A stretch of DNA of 64,000 nt from Afipia sp. (lineage in GTDB: Bacteria; Pseudomonadota; Alphaproteobacteria; Rhizobiales; Xanthobacteraceae): NCBI GenBank assembly GCA_017474385.1, contig JAFVHU010000155.1, forward strand, positions 81,057 to 145,056. The letters are read 5' to 3'. Shown here one piece after another: positions 18,023 to 27,133 of the stretch (position 1 is the stretch's first letter; each line of letters opens with the position of its first letter). Both the position numbers and the translations under genes were made by a program. The notes under the pieces were generated by a model. The model had not been told where the DNA came from, did no database searches, and saw only the letters and a list, made by a program, of their open reading frames with translations.

Positions 18023-19396
18023 ATGGACGCTATTTCGGCGAAGCTGCCTCCCGTGACCGATGGTCTTCCACCGGAAACCAGACGTTGGGCGGTGCTTGCG
18101 ATCTTCACCGCGCTTGCGATGTCGGCGCTCGACACAGCCATCGCCAATATCGCGCTTCCCGCAATCGCGGCTGACCTGCACACGACGCCCGCCGACGTAA
18201 TCTGGGTCGTGAATGTTTATCAGATTGCCATGGTCGCGACACTGCTGCCGCTGGCGGCGCTCGGCGAAATCGTCGGCCACCAACGCATCTACCTCGGCGG
18301 ACTGCTGCTGTTCACGATCGCGTCGCTGGCCTGCGCCCTGGCGTGGTCATTGCCCACGCTGCTGATCGCGCGCGTGCTGCAAGGTTTGGGAGCCGCCGGT
18401 GTGATGAGCGTCAACACGGCTCTCGTCCGGTTCGTTTATCCCTCAAGGCTTCATGGACGCGGCTTCGGCAACAATGCGCTGGTGGTCGCAACAGCGTTCA
18501 CGCTCGGCCCGGCGCTCGCTTCGGGCATCCTGTCGGTCGCATCGTGGCCGTGGCTGTTCGCGATCAACATTCCATTCGGTGTGGCTGCGATGCTGATCGG
18601 CATCAAGACGCTGCCGGAGACGCCGCGCGCGGCCCACGCCTTCGACTTTCCCGGTGCGCTGCTGACGTCGATCAGCCTCTGTCTCTTTATTCTCGGAATC
18701 GGCAGCGCCGCCCACAAGGCGCCAGTGGGCATTGTCGCTGTTGAGCTTGTCGGGGCGGTGATCTTCGGCGCGTGGCTGCTGCGCAGGCAGGCGGATCATC
18801 CGGCTCCAATGCTGCCGATCGATTTGTTTCGCAGGCCGATGTTCTCCCTGTCGGTTGCGACCGCGGTCTGCTCGTTCGCAGTGCAGGGGCTCGCGTTCGT
18901 TTCGCTCCCGTTCTACTTCGAGGATGTTCTCCACCGCACTCAGGTCGAGACCGGATTCTTCATGACGCCGTGGTCGATTGTGGTCGCCATCATGGCGCCC
19001 ATCGCGGGGCGGCTGTCGGATCGCCATCCCGCCGGTGTGCTGGGCGGACTGGGACTTCTTATGCTTGGAATCGGAATGGCGCTGCTTGCCATGTTACCGG
19101 CTTCGCCCAGCGTCGCCGATATTGTCTGGCGCATGGCGATCTGCGGCTGCGGTTTCGGCTTCTTCCAATCCCCAAACATGAAGGCCATCATGAACAGCGC
19201 ACCGGCCGGGCGCAGTGGTGGCGCGAGTGGCATCGTCGCGACCGCACGCCTGATCGGGCAGACTCTGGGAGCGGCATTGGCTGCGCTATGTTTCGCACTC
19301 GCTGGCCATCAGGGCGCGACCTTCGCGCTGGCGCTGGGCGCTGGTTTCGGTGCGCTTGGCTGCATCATGAGTTTCCTGCGCCTCACTGTACGTTGA
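18023..19396 (+). CDS. MFS drug/metabolite exporter, DHA2 (EmrB/QacA-like)
   Basis: 457 residues from ATG 18023; the frame stays open upstream to 17879, but that extension is not hydrophobic and looks untranslated. The first helix carries LDTAIANIALPAI, the mark of the 14-helix DHA2 proton antiporters, and the motif C-like stretch FTLGPALASGILSV lies in helix 5. These proteins export hydrophobic compounds across the inner membrane. No membrane-fusion partner is next to it, so it probably works alone. Substrate unknown. Confidence 0.88.
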   Translation: MDAISAKLPPVTDGLPPETRRWAVLAIFTALAMSALDTAIANIALPAIAADLHTTPADVIWVVNVYQIAMVATLLPLAALGEIVGHQRIYLGGLLLFTIASLACALAWSLPTLLIARVLQGLGAAGVMSVNTALVRFVYPSRLHGRGFGNNALVVATAFTLGPALASGILSVASWPWLFAINIPFGVAAMLIGIKTLPETPRAAHAFDFPGALLTSISLCLFILGIGSAAHKAPVGIVAVELVGAVIFGAWLLRRQADHPAPMLPIDLFRRPMFSLSVATAVCSFAVQGLAFVSLPFYFEDVLHRTQVETGFFMTPWSIVVAIMAPIAGRLSDRHPAGVLGGLGLLMLGIGMALLAMLPASPSVADIVWRMAICGCGFGFFQSPNMKAIMNSAPAGRSGGASGIVATARLIGQTLGAALAALCFALAGHQGATFALALGAGFGALGCIMSFLRLTVR

Positions 19397-19449
19397 CGCT
19401 CTGAATTTTCCGGCTTACCGATTGTTCAAAGAAATAATCGTTAAGGGAG

Positions 19450-20244
19450 ATGTCAGTGTCAGATCAGCCGGTGCTTCTGAAAGTCGATGGACCGATTGCG
19501 CGCATCGTTTTCAATCGTCCCAAAGTCCTGAACGCGCTGAGCGTCGAAGCCGCGGACGCGTTTCTTGGCGCCTGCAAAAGCGTCGCTGCGGATAAAGGAA
19601 ATCGCGTCGTCATTATCGCGGGCGAGGGCCGCGCCTTTATGGCCGGTGGCGACATTTCCGCGTTCGAGGGGCCGGCTGCCGAAGTAAAACTGCGTGTGCC
19701 GACGATCATGGAGCCGCTGCATGAGGGGCTTGAAATTCTGGCAGGGCTGCCGCAGCCGGTGATCGCGAGTCTGCAAGGCGCTGTCGCCGGAGCGGGCATG
19801 AGCATAGCGCTCTCGACTGATCTCGCGATTGCTGCCGACAACGCGATTTTCACACTGGCTTATTCGAAACTCGGCACCAGCCCGGACGGATCGTCATCAT
19901 GGACGCTCCCGCGGCTGGTGGGCCTGCGCAAGGCAATGGAGATCGCGCTGCTGTCGGATGTTTACGATGCGCCCGAAGCACTACGGCTCGGTCTCATTAA
20001 TCGCATCGTGCCAGCGGCTGATCTGGCGAGTGAAACCGACACGCTCGCACGCCGTCTCGCGGACGGGCCAACCTTCGCTTTCGGCAGGACCAAGGCGCTG
20101 CTGCGCGGATCGCTGGACAATTCGTTGCATGATCAGCTCGCCGCCGAGGCCGCGGGTTTCGGCGCGTGCATCGGCACCAAGGATTTTGCCGAGGGTGTCA
20201 GCGCGTTTCTCGCCAAACGCCAGCCGACGTTTATCGGCAAGTGA
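19450..20244 (+). CDS. Enoyl-CoA hydratase/isomerase (crotonase) family protein
   Basis: 264 residues. The oxyanion-hole sequences GRAFMAGGDISAF and QGAVAGAGMSIAL are typical of the crotonase fold. At the usual second glutamate the sequence reads LGTSPDGSSSWTLPRLVG, so an Asp is there, as in isomerases of the PaaG type rather than true hydratases. ATG 19450 directly abuts the AAGGGAG ribosome site; GTG 19456 has the better six-base spacing and may be the real start. An AhpD-like gene follows after 15 bases, likely in one operon. Confidence 0.88.
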   Translation: MSVSDQPVLLKVDGPIARIVFNRPKVLNALSVEAADAFLGACKSVAADKGNRVVIIAGEGRAFMAGGDISAFEGPAAEVKLRVPTIMEPLHEGLEILAGLPQPVIASLQGAVAGAGMSIALSTDLAIAADNAIFTLAYSKLGTSPDGSSSWTLPRLVGLRKAMEIALLSDVYDAPEALRLGLINRIVPAADLASETDTLARRLADGPTFAFGRTKALLRGSLDNSLHDQLAAEAAGFGACIGTKDFAEGVSAFLAKRQPTFIGK

Positions 20245-20259
20245 CTAGGGAGAGAACTG

Positions 20260-20718
20260 ATGAAACAGAGACTGGCTCCTTACAAGATTGCACCTGACCT
20301 CATGAAGGCGATGGGCGCGCTTGAAGCCGCCGTTGTGGCCAGCGGGCTGGAGAAATCCCTGATCGAACTGGTCAAGACCCGCGCGTCGCAGATCAACGGC
20401 TGTGCTTTTTGCGTTCACATGCACACCAAGGATGCGCGTGCGCTCGGAGAAACAGAGGAGCGGCTCTATCTGCTCAGCGCCTGGCGTGAATCGCCGCTCT
20501 ATACCGATCGCGAACGGGCGGCGCTTGTCTGGACTGAATCCGTGACGCTGATCTCACAGACCAACGTTCCCGACGATGTTTACGAGCAGGTTCGCGGCAG
20601 CTTCTCGGATGAGGAGATCGTCAAGCTGACCATGCTGGTGGCGACCATCAACGCGTGGAACCGGATCGCGGTCAGCTTCAGGTTTATCCACCCAGTGAAG
20701 GCGGCGGCTGTCGCTTAA
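20260..20718 (+). CDS. Carboxymuconolactone decarboxylase/AhpD-like protein
   Basis: 152 residues. The AhpD signature is present: ASQINGCAFCVHMH, with a CxxC redox pair and the following His. Members are alkylhydroperoxidase partners or small thiol oxidoreductases; the carboxymuconolactone lactonase proper lacks the CxxC. Co-transcription with the crotonase gene upstream is likely from the 15-base gap. It ends three bases before the stop of the convergent acyltransferase gene. The physiological substrate is not evident. Confidence 0.88.
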   Translation: MKQRLAPYKIAPDLMKAMGALEAAVVASGLEKSLIELVKTRASQINGCAFCVHMHTKDARALGETEERLYLLSAWRESPLYTDRERAALVWTESVTLISQTNVPDDVYEQVRGSFSDEEIVKLTMLVATINAWNRIAVSFRFIHPVKAAAVA

Positions 20719-20721
20719 CCG

Positions 20722-21846
20722 CTACGCCGCCGGCGATGCAGCCACTGCGGGTTTCTGCGGCGGTCCGATCAGCAGCTTCGTCAGCCAGCGCCGGGCCGGA
20801 TTCTCAACCGTTGCGTAGGATACGCGGCCCACAGCAAGCACCAGCAGCGAAATCGCAGCCACCAGCAAAAGCTGCGGTATGAGGCCGATGGTCTTCGAGA
20901 CCTGCGAGATGAAGATCATCCCGATCGCGTAATGGTAAAGGTAGATCGAGTAACTGCACTCGCCGATCCAGACCAGCGGGCGGACTTCAAAGATTCTCAT
21001 CGGTGTCGGTTTTGTCGCCAGGAACCAGAACAGCGTCAGAAAAACCAGCGCAGTGGTGCTGGCGAAGACCGGGTCGCGCCCGATCATCGCGTAGTTTGTA
21101 CTGACTCGCGCGATCAGCACATACATGACGGCGAGCATCACCAGCGCCGCGCTTTTCGCAAGCCGATCCTTGTAAAGCTCATAGAATATCGCGCCCGCCG
21201 CGAACCACGGCATGTAGTCGGGAATGAACAGCGCGTCATAGACGCCGTTGTATCCTGGCATCGCGCGCCGCAGCAGCGCGCGGCCGATGTAGATGACGAG
21301 CGTGAAGATGACGAGATTGCGCGCGAGTTTCTCCCGCGAGAACAGCCAGAACAGGATTACTGCGATCATGTAGAACCGGATCTCGACCACCAGCGACCAG
21401 TAGACGCCGGTAACGTAATCCACCTTGGGAAACCAGCCGGACCACAGCGATGGCGGCGTCAGCGTCAATGATGGCAGGAAGTTCGGCCAGAACTGGCGGC
21501 GGGTGAGGGCGAACGGCGAGTCGGACCAGTTCAGCAGGAAGAACGTGAGGACTGCGGAGACGATCAGCGCTGGCCAGATGCGGACGAACCTGCGGATCAC
21601 GAAATCCAGCACCGATCGCGACGATTCCAATGTCATCGCGATCACGAAGCCCGAGATGATGAAGAAAAGTTCGACGCCCATGTAGCCGTACTTGAAGATC
21701 AGGACGTTGCTGAACGTCTCGCCGTACGGGTACAGCGTCGATTTATAGTAGAACGACTCGAGGTGATAAAAATAATGAAAGCCCATCACCAGCAGGATCG
21801 CCACGCCGCGCAATCCGTCCAGAGCACGGAGTCGGTGGCTGGCCAT
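20722..21846 (-). CDS. Membrane acyltransferase, family 3 (OafA/YrhL-like)
   Basis: 374 residues with about ten membrane helices. The N-terminus LRALDGLRGVAILLVMGFHY carries the conserved Arg and His of acyltransferase family 3, and the lipid-facing YSIYLYHYAIGMIF segment is near residue 310. These enzymes O-acylate exported sugars, lipopolysaccharide, exopolysaccharide or peptidoglycan. No glycan gene cluster surrounds it, so its acceptor is unknown. It is transcribed away from the GntR gene across a 419-base gap. Confidence 0.9.
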   Translation of the reverse strand: MASHRLRALDGLRGVAILLVMGFHYFYHLESFYYKSTLYPYGETFSNVLIFKYGYMGVELFFIISGFVIAMTLESSRSVLDFVIRRFVRIWPALIVSAVLTFFLLNWSDSPFALTRRQFWPNFLPSLTLTPPSLWSGWFPKVDYVTGVYWSLVVEIRFYMIAVILFWLFSREKLARNLVIFTLVIYIGRALLRRAMPGYNGVYDALFIPDYMPWFAAGAIFYELYKDRLAKSAALVMLAVMYVLIARVSTNYAMIGRDPVFASTTALVFLTLFWFLATKPTPMRIFEVRPLVWIGECSYSIYLYHYAIGMIFISQVSKTIGLIPQLLLVAAISLLVLAVGRVSYATVENPARRWLTKLLIGPPQKPAVAASPAA

Positions 21847-22131
21847 GGGTTATCCGCTCTGCTGATCGGGCGATGGGGCAAAGTAACGGGCGGGTTCTAA
21901 CCTTGCCGCGTTCGGCTGCCGATTGTGTTGACGTCACGTGCTTTGTCAATTTGCGCGGGTGCAAAGGTGCCAACTGGATTCCGATTTGCCCGCATCAATT
22001 TTTGCGGAGGGCAGATCGCAGCGCGCTCGCTCGTTTTGCGGCGGGCGCTGTGAAATCCGGACGCCACATTCAGCAGCAACTGCAATGGGATTGAGCCGAT
22101 CTGGTCGACGCATTCGACCCGATAGCTTCCA

Positions 22132-22142
22132 TTGTCGGACAA
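22132..22142. promoter_or_regulatory. Putative GntR operator 1
   Basis: TTGTCGGACAA, a perfect five-base-arm palindrome with one central base. The same arms recur 107 bases downstream, just before the GntR gene. Confidence 0.55.
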
Positions 22143-22238
22143 GGTGACAAGAGAAATTCGTCTCATAAAATTTGCGCAATGCAGCATAAGTTAAGCTGTT
22201 TAAAGGCTATTGACGACCTCGTTTTGTCGCCCTAGCAA

Positions 22239-22249
22239 TTGTCCGACAA
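22239..22249. promoter_or_regulatory. Putative GntR operator 2
   Basis: TTGTCCGACAA, 16 bases upstream of the GntR start codon and overlapping a possible -10 region. Short TTGT...ACAA palindromes are the usual targets of FCD-type GntR regulators, so self-repression is plausible. Confidence 0.6.
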
Positions 22250-22265
22250 ACAACATTGAGCGTCC

Positions 22266-23042
22266 ATGTCGTCGACTTCCCCGAATTTCAAACGCATCGA
22301 GGTCGCGCCCGCCTATCAAAAGGTGGCTGACGCGATCGAGCGTGAGATCGTCAACGGCCGGATCAAGCCCGATGATCCGATCGGCACCGAGTCCGAGCTG
22401 GTTCAGCAATTCGGCGTCAATCGTTCGACGGTTCGCGAGGGGATCAGGGTTCTCGAGGAAAGCGGATTGATCCGGCGGGATTCAAGCCGCCGCCTTTATG
22501 CGTGCCTGCCGCGTTACAACAAGCTGGCAAGCCGGTTGAGCCGCGCGCTTGTGCTGCACGAAGTCACGTTCCGGGAATTGTATGAGACCGCGATGATCCT
22601 CGAGGTTGCAGCCATCGAATATGCGGTGGACCACGCAACCGATGAGGACATCGCCGAGGTTGCACTCAATATCGAGAAGACCGAGCAGGCCGTTCACAAT
22701 CCGGCAGCATTCGCCGAACTCGACGCCGAGTTTCATATCCTGATTGCAAAAGCGTCACACAACCGGGTGCTGCAACTCGCGCGCGAACCGGCCGGTCTGC
22801 TGTTCTTTCCGACCACCGAAATGGTCGTGCGCAATGTTGCAGAAGGCATGCCGCGTCTCATCGCCGCACACCATCATCTGCTCGACGCGATCCGAAAGCG
22901 CGACAAGCAAGAGGGGATGATCTGGATGCGGCGGCATGTCGAAGACTGGCGTCGCGGCTTCGAGCGGGCAGGCAACTCGCTCGATCGGCCTGTTGAGCGG
23001 ATGTACATGGAACACGCGCTGATGGCGCAACAGAAACGATGA
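22266..23042 (+). CDS. GntR-family transcriptional regulator, FadR/FCD type
   Basis: 258 residues. An N-terminal winged helix (residues 10-75, GTESELVQQFGVNRSTVREG) is followed by an all-helical FCD ligand-binding domain with the metal-ligand pattern of the subfamily (AELDAEFHILIAKASHNR, RLIAAHHHLLDAIRKRD). Such proteins respond to small carboxylates or acyl-CoAs. It precedes the liv-type transporter operon on the same strand by about 70 bases to the leader frame, so it most likely controls that operon and itself. Confidence 0.9.
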   Translation: MSSTSPNFKRIEVAPAYQKVADAIEREIVNGRIKPDDPIGTESELVQQFGVNRSTVREGIRVLEESGLIRRDSSRRLYACLPRYNKLASRLSRALVLHEVTFRELYETAMILEVAAIEYAVDHATDEDIAEVALNIEKTEQAVHNPAAFAELDAEFHILIAKASHNRVLQLAREPAGLLFFPTTEMVVRNVAEGMPRLIAAHHHLLDAIRKRDKQEGMIWMRRHVEDWRRGFERAGNSLDRPVERMYMEHALMAQQKR

Positions 23043-23110
23043 GGACAGTGGCTTAAAACAATTCGCCACAAGAGCGCTGAATGCGCCGGGCAATAAAAGG
23101 GGAGGTTGTG

Positions 23111-23176
23111 GTGACAGGGTTGGGGAATCCGGTGCGTCCGGATATCGATGGGTTGATCGCGTGGTGCGCGGCATGA
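23111..23176 (+). CDS. Possible 21-residue leader peptide coupled to livG
   Basis: GTG 23111 (or 23108) follows a strong ribosome site, AGGGGAGG. The frame runs 21 codons (VTGLGNPVRPDIDGLIAWCAA) before a stop that overlaps the livG start as ATGA. LivG itself has no ribosome site of its own at ATG 23173, so translation coupling from this leader is a reasonable reading. No homology is claimed. Confidence 0.4.
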   Translation: MTGLGNPVRPDIDGLIAWCAA

Positions 23177-24012
23177 CGATGCGGGATCGTGATCCACTGT
23201 CGTCGGCCGAGCTGAACGTCAGCAATCTGTCATTGGCTTTCGGCGGCCTGAAGGCGCTGACGAATGTTTCGTTTTCAGTCGCGCCGGGATCGATCACGGC
23301 GGTGATCGGGCCGAACGGCGCGGGCAAGACATCCCTGTTCAATTGCATCTCGGGCTTCTACAGACCGTCCACCGGCATCATTGCATTCGGCGGCGAGGAC
23401 ATCAGCAAGCTGCATCCGCCGGCGCGGGCCAAGCTTGGCCTGGCGCGTACGTTCCAGAACATTGCGCTGTTTCGCGGCATGACCGTGCTCGACAACATCA
23501 AGCTCGGCCGCCACGCCCACATGGAGACGAATGTATTCGACGCGCTCTGGTATTTCGGCCGGGCGAGGCGCGAAGAACTTGAACTGCGCTCCGAGATCGA
23601 GCGGCGGGTTCTCGACTTCCTTGAAATGGAACATATCCGCGATCAGCCGGTCGCTTCGTTGTCCTACGGCCTGCGCAAGCGCGTCGAACTGGCGCGCGCG
23701 CTCGCCATGCGTCCGCGCATCCTGATGCTCGATGAGCCGGTCGCAGGCATGAACCGCGAAGAGACCGAGGATATGGCCCGCTTCATTCTCGACGTGAAGG
23801 AGGAGTGGGGCGTCACCATCCTGATGGTCGAGCACGACATGGGCTTGGTCATGGATATTTCGGACCATGTCGTGGTGCTGAATTTCGGACAGGTGATCGC
23901 GGCCGGCAAGCCGGCGGAGATCCAGAACAACCCCGATGTCATCTCCGCCTATCTGGGGTCGGGCGATGTCGGCGAACTGTCGCGGCGCATCGCGGGCGAG
24001 AAGGCAGCGTGA
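23173..24012 (+). CDS. livG: Branched-chain amino acid-type ABC transporter, ATPase LivG
   Basis: 279 residues from ATG 23173; an in-frame GTG at 23161 is the alternative. ABC signatures are complete: Walker A GPNGAGKTSLFN, Q-loop RTFQNIALF, signature LSYGLRKRVELARAL, Walker B ILMLDEPVAGMN and the H-loop VEHDMGLVM. The C-terminal YLGSGD is typical of LivG. The stop overlaps the livH start by one base. Order livG-H-M-K-F is a typical HAAT transporter operon. With an acyl-CoA ligase at its end, the cargo is more likely an aromatic or aliphatic acid than an amino acid. Confidence 0.93.
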   Translation: MTMRDRDPLSSAELNVSNLSLAFGGLKALTNVSFSVAPGSITAVIGPNGAGKTSLFNCISGFYRPSTGIIAFGGEDISKLHPPARAKLGLARTFQNIALFRGMTVLDNIKLGRHAHMETNVFDALWYFGRARREELELRSEIERRVLDFLEMEHIRDQPVASLSYGLRKRVELARALAMRPRILMLDEPVAGMNREETEDMARFILDVKEEWGVTILMVEHDMGLVMDISDHVVVLNFGQVIAAGKPAEIQNNPDVISAYLGSGDVGELSRRIAGEKAA

Positions 24013-24890
24013 TGGATTGGCTCTTTCTCACCGAGATCGTGCTGTCGGGCCTCGGATCTGGCGCATTGCTGGCGCTGACCGGCATCGCCTTCGTGCTGAT
24101 CTACAAAGCGACAAAAGTGTTGAATCTCGCGGTCGGCGAAATGCTGATGCTGTGCGCGTATTTCTTCTTCGGGCTGACAGCCGCGTTCGCGCTGCCGGTC
24201 TGGCTCGCGATTATCCTGACGGTGATCGGCGGCGGCATTCTCGGCGGCGTCATCGAGCGTATTCTGATCCGGCCGATGCTCGGCGAGAGTCCGATCTCGG
24301 TGTTCATGGTGACGGTCGGCCTGAGCTCCGTTCTGATCGGATTCGTCGAATTCGTCTGGGGAAGCGATCCCGCAACGCTGCCGAATTTCCTTCCATCGAA
24401 GCCCGTGTTTATCGGCAGTGCGTACGTCTCGCCAAAAATCGCTGTCAGTTTCGCCGTGGCGACGGTTCTGATTGCTGCCTTCCTGCTGGTCTTCCGGACA
24501 TGGCGTGGCGGCGTTGCGCTGCGCGCCACCGCCACCGATCAGGGCGCCGCATTTTCCTGCGGCATCAATGTCCCGGCTGTGTTCTCCGTCTCGTGGATCG
24601 TCGCGGGCATGGCGGCCGCGGGGTCCGGCATTCTGATCGGTTCGATCGGTGGCATCTCGCCGACCATGGGGGTGTTCGGCCTGTCGGTGCTGGTCGCCGT
24701 CATTGTCGGCGGTCTGGACTCGATTGCCGGCGCGCTTGTTGCGGGTCTGGCGATCGGCGTTGTCGAGGCGCTGGTCGGCACTTATCTGGGCGGCGAGTTC
24801 AAGCTGCTCGTCACTTTCATCATTCTTGTGGTTGCGCTCATGATCCGTCCATACGGATTGTTCGGCACCGTTGAAATCGAGCGACTCTGA
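24012..24890 (+). CDS. livH: Branched-chain amino acid-type ABC transporter, permease LivH
   Basis: 292 residues, about eight membrane helices. The opening LSGLGSGALLALTGIAFVLI and the LNLAVGEMLMLCAY segment match LivH. The cytoplasmic coupling loop RATATDQGAAFSCGINV near residue 175 corresponds to the RAxAqd...a.lmGInv signature. It forms a heterodimer with LivM as the inner-membrane channel. One-base overlaps on both sides show tight coupling with livG and livM. Confidence 0.93.
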   Translation: MDWLFLTEIVLSGLGSGALLALTGIAFVLIYKATKVLNLAVGEMLMLCAYFFFGLTAAFALPVWLAIILTVIGGGILGGVIERILIRPMLGESPISVFMVTVGLSSVLIGFVEFVWGSDPATLPNFLPSKPVFIGSAYVSPKIAVSFAVATVLIAAFLLVFRTWRGGVALRATATDQGAAFSCGINVPAVFSVSWIVAGMAAAGSGILIGSIGGISPTMGVFGLSVLVAVIVGGLDSIAGALVAGLAIGVVEALVGTYLGGEFKLLVTFIILVVALMIRPYGLFGTVEIERL

Positions 24891-25930
24891 TGCGTATCGG
24901 CGCCGTCCATCAAACCTACGCACAGGCAGAAGCGCTGTTCGACACCAGCGTGCAGCGGTTCATGCTGCTGGTGCTGTTCGCGGGGCTGGTGCTGTTTCCG
25001 TTCTTCGCCGATCAGTACTGGATCTATCTGGCCTGTCTTGTCCTGATCCATATCGTCAGCACGACCGGGCTCAACATTCTCACCGGCTATACCGGTCTCG
25101 TCAGTCTTGGTCAGGCGGCCTTCATGTCGGTCGGCGCCTACACCGTCGCCATTCTGGAAATACGCGTCGGCACGCCGTTCATCATCAATCTCATCGTCGC
25201 GGGATTTGTAGCGGCAGGCGTCGGCATGGTTGTCGGCATTCCGAGCTTGCGCGTGAAGGGGCTTTACCTCGCGATCGCCACCATCGCAGCATCCTTTATC
25301 CTGCACTTCCTGTTCGCCAACGGGCCTGCCATTCTCGGCGGAACGCAGGGGCTCAACATGCCGCCGGCGCGGCTGTTCGGGTACGACCTCGCGCGTCCGT
25401 TCCAGTTGTACTGGTTGTTCATGCCGCTCACGGCGCTGTCGGTCCTCGCGGCCGCCAACCTGTTCCGGACCCGCATCGGCCGCGCCTTCATCGCGATCCG
25501 CGACCGCGATATTTCCGCGGAAGTGCTGGGCATTCCGCTGCTGAAGTACAAGCTGCTCTCGTTTGCGCTGTCGTCGTTCTATGCGGGCGTCGCCGGCGGG
25601 ATGTGGGCGTACTTCTTCCGCGTCGTCACGCCGGAAAGCTTCCCGCTGATCTATTCGGTGTTTTTCCTCGCCGCCGTGATCGTCGGCGGGATGGGCACCA
25701 TTCTCGGTGCGATCCTCGGCGCGATCTTCATGACCATGGTGCCGGAATTCCTGAAGATCGCGGTTTCCTACATGACCTTCATTCCGAATGCGGTGGCGCA
25801 ACTGTCACCGATCCGGACAATCGTTTTCGGCTTGCTCATCATCGGGTTCCTGCTGTTCGAGCCGCAGGGCCTTGCCGAAATCTGGCGTCGCGTGCGGCGC
25901 TTCTTCCATCTGTGGCCGTTCAAAAAGTAA
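24890..25930 (+). CDS. livM: Branched-chain amino acid-type ABC transporter, permease LivM
   Basis: 346 residues with about ten membrane helices. NILTGYTGLVSLGQAAFMSV near residue 60 is the LivM signature (GyaGqlSlGqaaF), and the coupling loop AFIAIRDRDISAEVLGI is near residue 196. An N-terminal cytoplasmic stretch of about 20 residues precedes the first helix. It pairs with LivH. The binding-protein gene follows after 19 bases. Confidence 0.93.
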   Translation: MRIGAVHQTYAQAEALFDTSVQRFMLLVLFAGLVLFPFFADQYWIYLACLVLIHIVSTTGLNILTGYTGLVSLGQAAFMSVGAYTVAILEIRVGTPFIINLIVAGFVAAGVGMVVGIPSLRVKGLYLAIATIAASFILHFLFANGPAILGGTQGLNMPPARLFGYDLARPFQLYWLFMPLTALSVLAAANLFRTRIGRAFIAIRDRDISAEVLGIPLLKYKLLSFALSSFYAGVAGGMWAYFFRVVTPESFPLIYSVFFLAAVIVGGMGTILGAILGAIFMTMVPEFLKIAVSYMTFIPNAVAQLSPIRTIVFGLLIIGFLLFEPQGLAEIWRRVRRFFHLWPFKK

Positions 25931-25949
25931 TATGCAGGGAGAAACAACA

Positions 25950-27128
25950 ATGAGTATCTTTCCAACGCGGCGGAAGCTGCTGTCGTACGCAGCCGCCGGC
26001 TGTCTCGCTCTCGGAATCCAGACATCGGCGCGCGCCGCCGATGACATCGTGATCGGTGCATCGATGCCGATGACCGGCGTGTTCGCCTTCGCAGGCATCG
26101 CACTGAACAACGCGTTCCAGGATTACGTCAAGATCGTGAACGATGCCGGCGGCATCAATGGCCGCAAGGTCAAGTATGTCGCGGAAGACACCGGCTACAA
26201 GGTCGATAACTCAGTGGCGGTGTTCAACCGCATCACCAGTCAGGAGAAGGTGAGCCTCTATTACGGAGACTCCACGGCGTTCTCCAAGACCATCAACGCC
26301 GAGCTCAATCGCCGCGGCGATATCATGCTGGCGGGAGCATCCTTCGCGACGGAACTGAACGACCCGAAGAACTTCCCAAATCAGTTTATCGCCGGTCCGG
26401 ATTACTCGGAAATGATCGGCATTCTGCTGGAGTACATCGCCAAGACGAAGCCGGGCGCCAAGATCGCTCTGGTCAACTCCGATACCGAATTCGGACGCGA
26501 TCCGATTGCGCCGACCGAGAAGCGGGCAGCAGAGCTTGGCCTCAAGGTGGTTGAGAAAATCGCCACGCCGCCGACCAGCGTCGACGTCTCCACCGAAGTT
26601 CTCAAGCTGCGCCGCGCCGATCCCGATTACACGATCTTCCACGGCTACATTCTGGCGCCGCTGCCGGAATTCATGACCCAGGCGAAGCAGCTCGGCCTCA
26701 AGACCAAGTTCATGGGCACGTTCTGGTCGATGGACAATGCCATCTGGGCGAAGTCTGCCGATGTCGCCGATGGTTTCATGGGCGTGATGCCGTACCGCTA
26801 CTATTTCGACACGGAAGGCAAATCGCCGATGCTGGAGAAGATCCGGCAGATCCGTCCGGAGTATCAGTCGACCGGCTACATGCAGGGTTTCCTGACCGCG
26901 ATGCTCATGACCGAAGCCGCCAAACGCACGCTTGACGCCAAGAAGGAACTCACCGCGGCCAACATGAAGGCTTCGCTGAATTCGATCAAGGATTTCGACA
27001 CCGGCGGCATCATCGGCGTGCCGATCTCGATTCCCGGCAACACCGTTCCTGTCGGCCGCGTCTATCAATATGACGGCGCGAACAAGACCATGAAGCCGGT
27101 ATCCGACTGGATCAAGATCGCGAAGTAA
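25950..27128 (+). CDS. ABC transporter substrate-binding protein, LivK type
   Basis: 392 residues from ATG 25950, with AGGGAG nine bases upstream; the frame continues upstream only as a shadow of livM. The N-terminus TRRKLLSYAAAGCLALG has twin arginines and ends at SARAA, so export may be by Tat. The mature part is a type I periplasmic binding fold (IGASMPMTGVFAFAGIALNN, DDAGGINGRKV-like region, VNSDTEFGRD). It captures the substrate for LivHM. Ligand unknown. Confidence 0.92.
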   Translation: MSIFPTRRKLLSYAAAGCLALGIQTSARAADDIVIGASMPMTGVFAFAGIALNNAFQDYVKIVNDAGGINGRKVKYVAEDTGYKVDNSVAVFNRITSQEKVSLYYGDSTAFSKTINAELNRRGDIMLAGASFATELNDPKNFPNQFIAGPDYSEMIGILLEYIAKTKPGAKIALVNSDTEFGRDPIAPTEKRAAELGLKVVEKIATPPTSVDVSTEVLKLRRADPDYTIFHGYILAPLPEFMTQAKQLGLKTKFMGTFWSMDNAIWAKSADVADGFMGVMPYRYYFDTEGKSPMLEKIRQIRPEYQSTGYMQGFLTAMLMTEAAKRTLDAKKELTAANMKASLNSIKDFDTGGIIGVPISIPGNTVPVGRVYQYDGANKTMKPVSDWIKIAK

Positions 27129-27133
27129 CGACA

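Larger units (their letters stand above)
21847..22265. other. Divergent intergenic region with two GntR-type palindromes
   Basis: About 420 bases with no supported gene; short open frames here have no recognisable content. It contains two TTGTC-N-GACAA palindromes (listed separately). A possible promoter for the GntR gene is TTGACG (22210-22215), 17 bases, TAGCAA (22233-22238); its -10 region abuts the second palindrome. Confidence 0.6.
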
